Shown piece after piece: positions 1 through 6,049 of a stretch of 13,084 nucleotides of DNA (position 1 is its first letter; every line of letters starts with the position of its first letter). The notes beneath the pieces are model-generated. The model ran no database searches. It saw only the letters and a program-made list of their open reading frames with translations, and was not told the DNA's origin. This DNA comes from an uncultured Erysipelotrichaceae bacterium (lineage in GTDB: Bacteria; Bacillota_I; Bacilli_A; RF39; UBA660): NCBI GenBank assembly GCA_902783405.1, contig CACZQZ010000130.1, positions 1 through 13,084 on the forward strand, written 5' to 3'. The position numbers and the translations under genes are program-made.

Positions 1-437
1 AAACAAGCTGTTTTAAGTTTACCACTTTTAATAGCCGCTACTACTTTACCTTTGCTTCCTGCAATCATCTTAATTGTATTTACAACGGTATCTCTAAATA
101 CAACAACAACAGCTATAATAGGATGAATAAAACCAGTAGACGCTAAAATAATTAGTACTGAATTAACAAGCATTTTATCTGCTATTGCATCAAGCATCTT
201 ACCTAAATCAGTAATCAAATTATATTTTCTAGCAATATATCCATCTAAAAAATCTGTAATAGATGCAATAATAAATAGGATGCCAGATATAATATACTTA
301 ACATCAATAACTAAACGTTCATTGATAAAGATTTTAGGAATTGATATTCCTATAGCGTCAAATGGAAAAAGTAATAATCCAATAATAATAACAGATAAAA
401 TCATTCTAACAACAGTTAATTTATTAGGTAAATTCAT
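1..437 (-). CDS. pgsA: Phosphatidylglycerophosphate synthase PgsA, 3' part beyond the window
   Basis: Membrane enzyme that transfers a phosphatidyl group from CDP-diacylglycerol to glycerol-3-phosphate, the committed step of phosphatidylglycerol synthesis. The first 145 codons are present and the frame is open to the window edge. The N-terminus MNLPNKLTVVR is typical of the family. The CDP-alcohol phosphotransferase signature is complete: D65-G66-x2-A69-R70-x8-G79-x3-D83-x3-D87. Hydrophobic segments lie at about residues 12-26, 48-60 and 89-112. The ATG at 437 has the Shine-Dalgarno AGGAGA a few bases upstream, and this overlaps the TAG stop of rodZ (10 nt between the genes), so the two are probably co-translated. 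In Bacillus subtilis the rodZ homologue ymfM also precedes pgsA. The signature is shared by related CDP-alcohol transferases, but the N-terminus and neighbour favour PgsA. Confidence 0.93.
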   Translation of the reverse strand, partial: MNLPNKLTVVRMILSVIIIGLLLFPFDAIGISIPKIFINERLVIDVKYIISGILFIIASITDFLDGYIARKYNLITDLGKMLDAIADKMLVNSVLIILASTGFIHPIIAVVVVFRDTVVNTIKMIAGSKGKVVAAIKSGKLKTAC

Positions 438-447
438 ATATATTCTC

Positions 448-918
448 CTATCTAATTACATTTTCTTGTGGTTTTTCTTTTGGTTTTATTTCAGATACTA
501 CATAAAAAACAGATCCTATAATAGCGATTAAGCATAATATCATAAAAACATATTTAATCCAGCTTTTCTCTTTTCTAATATATGTATAAGGAGATTTAAC
601 AATCTCTTTTTTAGACTTTTTTTCTTTATTTTCAATCATTTTTTTTGCTTCTTTAATATCTTCTAAAGAAATTTTCGATGTTGCCTCAAATAAAAATTCA
701 TTATATTCATCTACAATTTCTTCATAATCTAAGCCCAAATATTTGGCATAATCTTTCAAAAAATATTTTAAATTTACAACATCATCAAATGCTTTAACAT
801 TTCCTTTTTCTATTTCTTCAAGCCACGAAGAATTTACTTTTAAATCTGAAGAAGCCTCTTCTAAAGAAATATCCATACTTTCTCTTGTTTCTTCTAGTAG
901 TTTTCCAATCTCTTCCAT
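448..918 (-). CDS. rodZ: RodZ-like membrane-anchored helix-turn-helix protein, short form
   Basis: Likely RodZ (YmfM) homologue, the bitopic protein that links the MreB cytoskeleton to the elongation machinery. The 156-residue product has an N-terminal helix-turn-helix of the RodZ type (about 1-72: GKLLEETRESMDISLEEAS, then WLEEIEKGN). A charged linker rich in Lys and Glu follows (about 83-118), then one membrane helix (about 122-142). Only about 14 residues follow the membrane helix, whereas B. subtilis RodZ has a sizeable extracellular domain, so this is a reduced form. The ATG at 918 has GTGAGG 8 nt upstream and lies 19 nt beyond the rnpB 3' end, so it is probably read from a transcript passing through rnpB. 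pgsA follows after 10 nt. Family assignment rests on architecture and synteny; another membrane-anchored HTH protein cannot be excluded. Confidence 0.82.
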   Translation of the reverse strand: MEEIGKLLEETRESMDISLEEASSDLKVNSSWLEEIEKGNVKAFDDVVNLKYFLKDYAKYLGLDYEEIVDEYNEFLFEATSKISLEDIKEAKKMIENKEKKSKKEIVKSPYTYIRKEKSWIKYVFMILCLIAIIGSVFYVVSEIKPKEKPQENVIR

Positions 919-937
919 GAATAGATCCTCACTTTCA

Positions 938-1300
938 AAAAAAATAACATTTTATAAGCCATGTTCTGTTCCTATTTCTAGGCGGTAAACATTTATCTAT
1001 TGCATATTGCAATCCCATAGAAAATTCTTTATTCTCTTCTATTAGGCTCCCCTACCAATTTTGGGTTTCTCGCTTGTGGGGTTTACCACGTTCCACTCTT
1101 TCCATTTCTAGAAAGACTCGTCTCTATGGCACTTTACAGTTACTATAACCATGCGAAATGTTTAGGTTACCTCACCGCCGTTAGTATAAATACTACTATA
1201 GGTTATTTTTTCCCTATACACAAACACTATAGTCATCACAGACTATGCGAGCATGGACTTTCCTCTACACATGTGCAGCGTTTACCAAAATGTTACTCTT
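938..1300 (-). ncRNA. rnpB: RNase P RNA, Bacillus (type B) class
   Basis: Catalytic RNA of RNase P, which removes 5' leaders from tRNA precursors. On the minus strand the universally conserved blocks occur in order: GAGGAAAGUCCAUGCUCGCA (plus-strand 1246-1265), AGAGUGGAACGUGGUAAAC with CCC (1078-1099), the L15 loop with the GGU that pairs with tRNA CCA (1054-1056), and ACAGAACAUGGCUUAUAA (952-969). The 5' strand (1287-1296) and 3' strand (944-953) form a 10-bp P1 helix, GUAACAUUUU with AAAAUGUUAU. The sequences around P15 and the GAGCGAGAAACCCAA-like block match the B. subtilis type. A run of eight U residues follows P1. Ends are estimated from P1. The 5' end overlaps the gpsB stop codon, and rodZ begins 19 nt after the 3' end. 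I see no convincing separate promoter, so processing from the gpsB transcript is plausible. Confidence 0.97.
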
Positions 1301-1628
1301 TATCAGCACTCCCATATACGTAAGTTTCTAATTTTGATAGTCTTCTAAGTAAATCAGCATTGTTTACACCACTACTTACTGGAGCCTCTTCAATAGCTTC
1401 AAGTTTTGTACGTAAACTTCTGATTTCTTGTTTTAGTCTCATATTTTCATCAACTAATTGTCTTTTTTCAGACTGAAGAGATTTGACAATAGTATTATAT
1501 TCATCATAATCCTTAATGATAATATCCAAAAATTTATCAACCTCTTGTGGTCTATATCCTCTTGTGTCGACTTTAAATTCTTTTTCTAAAATATCTTTCA
1601 TTGTAAGAATAATTCGATCTTGATACAT
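1293..1628 (-). CDS. gpsB: Cell division protein GpsB (DivIVA-like)
   Basis: Cytoplasmic adaptor that shuttles bifunctional PBPs between side wall and septum in Firmicutes. The 111-residue protein has the DivIVA-like N-terminal domain (MKDILEKEFKVDTRGYRP then VDKFLDIIIKDYDEY, residues 10-44), a coiled coil (about 45-80), a Ser/Gly linker and the diagnostic C-terminal trimerisation segment (LLRRLSKLETYVYG, 93-106). This matches GpsB and not full-length DivIVA. The ATG at 1628 has GGAGGGG spaced correctly and lies about 20 nt after the predicted start point of a near-consensus promoter. The TAA stop (1293-1295) lies inside the P1 helix of rnpB. The divergent neighbour 0.9 kb away is a class A PBP, the kind of partner GpsB binds; the gpsB/recU/ponA association is also known from B. 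subtilis. Confidence 0.96.
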   Translation of the reverse strand: MYQDRIILTMKDILEKEFKVDTRGYRPQEVDKFLDIIIKDYDEYNTIVKSLQSEKRQLVDENMRLKQEIRSLRTKLEAIEEAPVSSGVNNADLLRRLSKLETYVYGSADKE

Positions 1629-1654
1629 ACCTACCCCTCCATAAACTTACAAAA

Positions 1655-1683
1655 ATTATCTCAAAAAAAAAGAAATTTGTCAA
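1655..1683 (-). promoter_or_regulatory. Sigma-A type promoter for gpsB-rnpB
   Basis: The minus strand reads TTGACA (1683-1678), 17 nt, then GATAAT (1660-1655). This is a perfect -35 and a 5/6 -10 with ideal spacing. Expected transcription start is near 1648, giving a leader of about 20 nt that carries GGAGGGG before the gpsB ATG. It lies just downstream of the stop of the small ORF at 1692-1799. No clear terminator separates that ORF from it. Confidence 0.85.
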
Positions 1684-1691
1684 CTTATGCT

Positions 1692-1799
1692 CTACTTTGA
1701 AAAGGGGTTATCTTTTGGAAGTAAAATCAAAGATCTTTTTATTTCATTTACGTTCATAATTACTTCATCAAATAAGTCATCCAATTCTCTCAAATCCAA
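1692..1799 (-). CDS. Putative small protein of 35 residues, unknown function
   Basis: Short reading frame in the recU/gpsB intergenic region. It starts with TTG (1799-1797), preceded by a strong Shine-Dalgarno GAGGTGA (1811-1805) with a 5-nt spacer, and ends at TAG (1694-1692). The product begins MDLRELDDLFDEVIMNV and ends LLPKDNPFSK. The first 26 residues are acidic and can form an amphipathic helix; there is no signal peptide or membrane segment. I do not recognise a family. Support comes from the well-placed ribosome binding site, the clean frame and the divergent layout with recU; the uncommon TTG start and short length are against it. It would be co-oriented with gpsB. Alternatively it may be a leader peptide or an untranslated leader. 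Confidence 0.55.
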   Translation of the reverse strand: MDLRELDDLFDEVIMNVNEIKRSLILLPKDNPFSK

Positions 1800-1811
1800 T
1801 GAAATCACCTC

Positions 1812-1830
1812 TATGATTTATTTAATCATA
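1812..1830. repeat. Perfect 7-bp inverted repeat upstream of the small ORF
   Basis: TATGATT (1812-1818), 5-nt spacer, AATCATA (1824-1830). It abuts the Shine-Dalgarno of the 35-codon ORF and sits between it and its candidate promoter. It could be an operator for the divergent intergenic region or a weak AU hairpin in the leader. In such AT-rich DNA a 7-bp repeat may also be chance. Confidence 0.35.
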
Positions 1831-1831
1831 A

Positions 1832-1860
1832 AAAATATCCTTTTTCATTCCATTCGACAA
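1832..1860 (-). promoter_or_regulatory. Candidate weak promoter for the 35-codon ORF
   Basis: The minus strand reads TTGTCG (1860-1855), 17 nt, TATTTT (1837-1832): 4/6 matches at each hexamer with ideal spacing. Initiation would fall near 1825, giving a leader of about 25 nt. The match is modest in AT-rich sequence, so this is tentative. Confidence 0.35.
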
Positions 1861-1929
1861 AACTAGAAAAATCTTTCAGTTTCTTTCGAATATTTTACTA
1901 TTGAAGTAGAAATTTATTTTCTTTTGTAG

Positions 1930-1935
1930 TATAAT
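1930..1935 (+). promoter_or_regulatory. -10 element of the recU-ponA promoter
   Basis: A perfect TATAAT lies 18 nt before the chosen recU ATG. The -35 is poor: TAGAAA at 1907-1912 has the right spacing, while TTGAAG at 1901-1906 is 23 nt away. Expected start near 1942 gives a 12-nt leader containing GGTGA. That makes the upstream GTG at 1945 an unlikely start codon. Confidence 0.6.
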
Positions 1936-1953
1936 ATATCCTAGGTGAGAGGT

Positions 1954-2508
1954 ATGAAGCATCCTATGGGAATTCGCAAATACAAAAATATACAAACAAC
2001 CTATGGAAATAGAGGGATGGATTTAGAAGAAGAAATCAATCTATCGAATCAATATTATTTAGATCGTGATATCGCAGTTATTTATAAAAAACCAACACCA
2101 ATTACCATTACGAAAGTAGATTATCCTTCTAGAGTAGAAGCAGTTATCAAAGAAGCTTATTTTAAAACACCATCGACTACAGATTATAATGGTATCTACA
2201 AAGGAAAATATATTGATTTTGAAGCTAAAGAAACAACTTTAAAAGCATTCCCACTAAAAAATATTCATAAACATCAAATTAAGCATCTAGAGAAAATTAC
2301 AAATCACGGAGGAATTGGATTTTTAATTGTACGATTTTCAAAGTTAAATCAAACCTTTTATCTAAGTTATGAAATGCTAAAAAAATTTATAACAGAAGAA
2401 AAAAGAAAGTCAATTCCAATCGACTATTTTAAAGAACATGCACATATTATAAAAGATACATATCAGCCAAGAATCGATTATTTAAAAATTGTTGATAAGT
2501 ATATATAG
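1954..2508 (+). CDS. recU: Holliday junction resolvase RecU
   Basis: Firmicute Holliday junction endonuclease that resolves recombination intermediates and helps chromosome segregation. The 184-residue protein matches RecU along its length: NRGM (19-22), then YYLDRDIAVIYKKPTP, then the nuclease core TTDYNGIYKGKYIDFEAKET (75-94). Metal-binding and catalytic residues D77, E90 and K92 correspond to D88, E101 and K103 of the B. subtilis enzyme. The stalk region (FPLKNIHKHQIKHL) and the C-terminal PRIDYLKIVDKY are also present. The ATG at 1954 is preferred over the in-frame GTG at 1945, because the -10 box at 1930-1935 would leave that GTG almost leaderless while the ATG has GGTGA in position. The PBP gene begins 13 nt after the stop, the conserved recU-ponA pairing. 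Confidence 0.95.
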   Translation: MKHPMGIRKYKNIQTTYGNRGMDLEEEINLSNQYYLDRDIAVIYKKPTPITITKVDYPSRVEAVIKEAYFKTPSTTDYNGIYKGKYIDFEAKETTLKAFPLKNIHKHQIKHLEKITNHGGIGFLIVRFSKLNQTFYLSYEMLKKFITEEKRKSIPIDYFKEHAHIIKDTYQPRIDYLKIVDKYI

Positions 2509-2521
2509 GAGGGATTCATTT

Positions 2522-5383
2522 TTGAAAGATGTAAAAAAAGAAATAAAAAAATTTCTATTTAACCACGGGACTGATACATTAATCATAATTCTAAGTCTTA
2601 TCGTTTCATGGATAGGACTCAAAGTAGTAGGAGCTATATCTGTGCTCATTGTTCTTATTTTAGACGCTATATGGTTTTTACTACCTATTATAAAAGAAAG
2701 GAAAAATAATAAAACAAGTGATATTATGAAAAGGAAAAATAAAAGAATAGAAAAAGTTACACCGAAAAAACAAAAGAAAAAAGTATGGAAAATTATTAAA
2801 ATTATTTTACTTATTTTCTTACTTTTATTTATTATAGCTAGTATAGCTGGAGGAATCTTTATTGCAAAAATTGTAAAAGATGCTCCTAAATTTAATCCAG
2901 ATAATTTATATCAAGTGGAAGCTACAATTGTAAGATATCCAAATGGAGAAATATGGACAAAACTTGGATCTCAAAAAAGAGAAATTATTACTTATGATGA
3001 AATGAGTGAAACATTAATTAACGCTATTGTTGCAACAGAAGATTCTAGATTCTTTCAACATAACGGATTTGATTTACCAAGATTTGCGGTTGCTTCATTT
3101 AAGCAATTATTAGGTAAAGATGCTGGTGGTGCTTCTACGCTAACAATGCAATTATCTAAAAATTATTACACTAGTACAAAATCACAAGGTATTGAAGGAA
3201 TTAAAAGAAAATTTACAGATATTTATATGTCTATTTTCCAAATTGAAAAAAATTACACTAAAAAAGAAATTATGGAATTTTATGCAAATTCAAATTATCT
3301 AGGTGGAGGAAGCTATGGTGTTGAACAAGCAAGTTTAACTTATTTTGGAAAACATGCTAGTGAACTTAATATTGCTGAATCAGCACTAATTGCTGGATTA
3401 TTCCAGTCCCCTGATGCGTATGATCCATTAAAACATCCAGAAGCTGCTGAAAAACGTCGTAGGACTGTTCTTTATTTAATGAATAGACATGGATATATAA
3501 CAAAAGAAGAGAAAAAACAGGCAGAAAAACAAACTGTTGAGACACTGATAAAAAAGAAAGAAGAAGACGATGGAAATATAAAATATAAGGCTTTCTTAGA
3601 TACTGTTATTGAACAAATAAAGAAAGATACAAAATCAAGTGAACATCCAGATGGACTAAACCCATATACTACAGCAATGGATATTACAACAACTATTAAT
3701 GTAGAAAAACAAGAATATATTGATAATATCATGAACGGAACTAATTTTGAATGGGAAAATGAAAACGTTACAGCTGGTATTAGTGTTATTGATAACGAAA
3801 CTGGAGCTTTAATTGCTGTTGGAGCAGGTAGAAATCGTGTTGGAAATGACTTTAATACAGCTACTGAAACAAAAAAACAAATTGGATCTACTGCAAAACC
3901 TCTTTATGATTATGGTCCAGGTATTGAATTTGAAAATTGGTCTACTTATACTCCATTTGTAGATGAGCCTTATACTTATACTGGAGGAACTAAAATCACC
4001 AACTGGGATGGTGGATATAATGGATTCATGACTTCTCGTCAAGCTTTAGTAGACTCTCGTAATATTCCAGCTTTAAAAGCTTTCCAAGCTAATAAAAATA
4101 GTAATATTAAAAAGTTTGTACTAAGTTTAGGTTTACATCCTGAAGGCGCTGAAGGAAGTCTTCATGAAGCACACGCTATTGGAGGATATACTGGTGAATC
4201 CCCTCTTAGTATGTCTGCTGCTTATGCTTCATTTGCTAGAGGTGGATATTATATTGAACCATATTCTTATTCAAAAATTATTTATCGTAATACTGATGAA
4301 GTTTTTGAAAATAAAAAAGTTAAAACAAAAGTTATGAGTGATGCTACTGCTTATATGATTACAGATATGTTAATCGATACTGGACAACATGCATTAAGTA
4401 GTAGATATAATAATATCAATGGTAAACAATTTGCTGCTAAAACAGGTACTACAAATTTTGCATCTGAATTTAAGAGTGCACACAATCTTCCAGAAAAGGC
4501 TATTAATGATTTATGGGTAATTGGATATAACACAGATTATTCTATAGGTGTTTGGTATGGATACTTAGATTGGAAAAAAGGTTATACCATTCATGGAAAC
4601 TTTAATCATGCAAGACTTTTCCAAACGGTAGCTAGAGGATTTTTCACAAGTGATAAGACATTTGAAAAACCAGAAAGTGTTACAGAAGTAACTATTGAAT
4701 ATGGAACAAATCCAGCTGCTCTACCAAGTGAATATACTCCAGATGATCGAAAAGTAGTAGAATTATTTAAAGTTGGTACAGAGCCTACTAAAATGTCAAC
4801 TAAATATTTAAAATTAAATAATCCAACTAACCTTGCAGCTAAAATTGATGGTAATAAATTAACCCTTACATGGAGTAAAGTAACCCCTCCTTCTGTATTA
4901 GATACGTCTTCATATGGAAACTTAGGATATAACGTATATAAACAAGTAGGAAATGATTTAAAATTACTTAAATTTGTGACAGATACGTCATATACAGACA
5001 CAATTAATGACACAGATGAAAAAGCAACATATGTTATTAAAACAAAATTTTCTAATGATGAAAACTTTATGAGTAGTGGTGCTACTTTGAACGTAACTTT
5101 GAAAGATGATATTAGTATCGAATTTGAAGATAAGTCTGGTGAAACAATCCTTTATATTGGTGATACTTATATTGATCCGACATTTATAGTTACCGTAAAT
5201 GGTAAAGAAGTATTTAAAGGAAATACTAGTAAAGGTGACGTTACTATTGAAAGAATAAGTGGTACTATCAATACATCTAAAGCTACAACTACTCCTATTC
5301 CAGTAAGATATAAAGTAACATATAAAGATACAACAAAAGATTTTAGTAGAAAAGTTATTGTAAAAGAAAAAGATCAAAGTTAA
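2522..5383 (+). CDS. ponA: Bifunctional class A penicillin-binding protein (PBP1) with FN3 and Ig-like tail
   Basis: Membrane enzyme that polymerises lipid II into glycan strands and cross-links peptides. The start is placed at TTG 2522, 8 nt after AGGAGGG; 953 residues. Order: hydrophobic hairpin (about 18-57), basic cytoplasmic linker (58-90), membrane helix (91-117). The GT51 glycosyltransferase follows, with E173 in ATEDSRFFQH and GGASTLTMQLSKN (202-214). The transpeptidase has STAK (nucleophile S456, K459), SRN (512-514) and KTGT (640-643), all intact. The tail holds a fibronectin type III-like domain (about 767-860) and a DUF5011-like Ig domain (about 863-949, YIGDTYIDPTF). Typical class A PBPs have one membrane helix, so the two extra N-terminal ones are unusual. 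No LPxTG anchor is visible. It is the second gene after recU and is followed by a terminator. The likely GpsB partner is encoded nearby. Confidence 0.96.
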   Translation: MKDVKKEIKKFLFNHGTDTLIIILSLIVSWIGLKVVGAISVLIVLILDAIWFLLPIIKERKNNKTSDIMKRKNKRIEKVTPKKQKKKVWKIIKIILLIFLLLFIIASIAGGIFIAKIVKDAPKFNPDNLYQVEATIVRYPNGEIWTKLGSQKREIITYDEMSETLINAIVATEDSRFFQHNGFDLPRFAVASFKQLLGKDAGGASTLTMQLSKNYYTSTKSQGIEGIKRKFTDIYMSIFQIEKNYTKKEIMEFYANSNYLGGGSYGVEQASLTYFGKHASELNIAESALIAGLFQSPDAYDPLKHPEAAEKRRRTVLYLMNRHGYITKEEKKQAEKQTVETLIKKKEEDDGNIKYKAFLDTVIEQIKKDTKSSEHPDGLNPYTTAMDITTTINVEKQEYIDNIMNGTNFEWENENVTAGISVIDNETGALIAVGAGRNRVGNDFNTATETKKQIGSTAKPLYDYGPGIEFENWSTYTPFVDEPYTYTGGTKITNWDGGYNGFMTSRQALVDSRNIPALKAFQANKNSNIKKFVLSLGLHPEGAEGSLHEAHAIGGYTGESPLSMSAAYASFARGGYYIEPYSYSKIIYRNTDEVFENKKVKTKVMSDATAYMITDMLIDTGQHALSSRYNNINGKQFAAKTGTTNFASEFKSAHNLPEKAINDLWVIGYNTDYSIGVWYGYLDWKKGYTIHGNFNHARLFQTVARGFFTSDKTFEKPESVTEVTIEYGTNPAALPSEYTPDDRKVVELFKVGTEPTKMSTKYLKLNNPTNLAAKIDGNKLTLTWSKVTPPSVLDTSSYGNLGYNVYKQVGNDLKLLKFVTDTSYTDTINDTDEKATYVIKTKFSNDENFMSSGATLNVTLKDDISIEFEDKSGETILYIGDTYIDPTFIVTVNGKEVFKGNTSKGDVTIERISGTINTSKATTTPIPVRYKVTYKDTTKDFSRKVIVKEKDQS

Positions 5384-5395
5384 TGATCTTTTTTT
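5367..5395 (+). terminator. Intrinsic terminator of recU-ponA
   Basis: Inverted repeat AAAAAGATCA (5367-5376) and TGATCTTTTT (5384-5393) with a 7-nt loop, running into TT. The hairpin includes the last codons of ponA and its TAA. The stem has only two G-C pairs but is 10 bp long with a U-rich 3' arm. Confidence 0.65.
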
Positions 5396-5411
5396 GATAA
5401 GCAATATTATA

Positions 5412-5442
5412 TCAAAAAAGAAGAAATTTTTAGTTTCTTCTT
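5412..5442 (-). terminator. Intrinsic terminator of the ireB-trmR operon, possibly bidirectional
   Basis: Minus strand AAGAAGAAA (5442-5434), 7-nt loop, TTTCTTCTT (5426-5418), then TTTT. It lies 35 nt after the trmR stop and between convergent operons. Read on the plus strand the stem is followed by AATTTCTTTT, so weaker backup termination of ponA is possible. Confidence 0.6.
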
Positions 5443-5476
5443 AATTTCTTTTATATAAACTTTAATAATCTTGATA

Positions 5477-6049
5477 TTATTTTTTTATACTAACACTTAC
5501 TCCATCACCTATAGAATAAAACGTCGTTTCAAACTCCTCGTTCTCTTTTAAAAATACAATATAATTTTTTATTTTTCTAACAATGCCTCTTACATTTCTA
5601 CTTTTAATCTCTTCATTTGTTTCAACTAATCCATGAAAAGATAAATTATCAGAAACGATATAACCATGTTCATTCAAATTAATTTTAAATTTTTCAAAAA
5701 ATTTAATATATTGACTTTTAGCAGCATCTATAAAAATCAAATCATATTTTTTATCAATTTTTACATTAAATGCATCATCTAAAATCAGTTCAATTTGGTC
5801 TGCTAAACCAAAGTCATAAATATTTTTCATAGCAAGGGAAAATCTTTGTTCATCCCTTTCAATAGAGGTTACTTTAATTTCTTTATCAAGTAATGCCATA
5901 CGTATAGCAGAATATCCTATAGCAGTCCCTATTTCTAAAATTGATTTTACATTATTTTCTTTTATAAAATCAAGTAAAAATTCTATGCCATCTTTTTGCA
6001 TAATAGGAATATTATTTTCAAGAGCATATTCTTCTAATGTACGTACCAT
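5477..6049 (-). CDS. trmR: Class I SAM O-methyltransferase, probable tRNA 5-hydroxyuridine methyltransferase TrmR
   Basis: SAM-dependent O-methyltransferase of the COG4122 family. The B. subtilis orthologue YrrM/TrmR methylates 5-hydroxyuridine at tRNA wobble position 34 to 5-methoxyuridine. Motif I is ILEIGTAIGYSAIRMA (37-52), the acidic ribose-binding residue is E64 in SIERDE, and metal-binding residues are D108 (FIDAAKSQY) and D134-N135 (VSDNL). At 190 residues it lacks about 25 N-terminal residues of YrrM (about 217). An in-frame TAA upstream rules out a longer form. The ATG at 6049 overlaps the mltG end by 16 nt; GAGGG lies only 3 nt upstream, so translation is probably coupled. Position after mltG matches B. 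subtilis, but the U32 peptidase genes that follow there (making ho5U) are absent here. Function is inferred from synteny and family. Confidence 0.85.
   Translation of the reverse strand: MVRTLEEYALENNIPIMQKDGIEFLLDFIKENNVKSILEIGTAIGYSAIRMALLDKEIKVTSIERDEQRFSLAMKNIYDFGLADQIELILDDAFNVKIDKKYDLIFIDAAKSQYIKFFEKFKINLNEHGYIVSDNLSFHGLVETNEEIKSRNVRGIVRKIKNYIVFLKENEEFETTFYSIGDGVSVSIKK

Noticed and set aside
280..531. Plus-strand reading frame of 83 codons
   Set aside because: Antisense to pgsA and the 3' end of rodZ, both of which show clear family motifs.
937..953. U8 tract after rnpB as a conventional intrinsic terminator
   Set aside because: No short local hairpin precedes it; only the long-range P1 helix does. 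Termination there is possible but not demonstrable, so it is discussed with rnpB and not listed separately.
1126..1323. Plus-strand reading frame of 65 codons
   Set aside because: It lies antisense to rnpB, whose conserved blocks explain the sequence fully; there is no matching family or ribosome binding site.
1945..1953. GTG 1945 as the recU start
   Set aside because: The TATAAT at 1930-1935 predicts initiation near 1942, leaving a 3-nt leader; the ATG at 1954 has GGTGA in position.
1861..1953. Riboswitch or structured leader upstream of recU
   Set aside because: The predicted leader is only about 12 nt, and no riboswitch or T-box core motif is visible.
2489..2521. ATG 2489 as the PBP start
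   Set aside because: It would overlap recU by 20 nt without a ribosome binding site, whereas TTG 2522 follows AGGAGGG with 8-nt spacing.
3472..5404. Several minus-strand frames of 60-138 codons within the PBP gene
   Set aside because: Shadows of ponA: low-complexity, Ser/Ile/Phe-rich translations with no recognisable domains, while the plus strand holds all PBP motifs.
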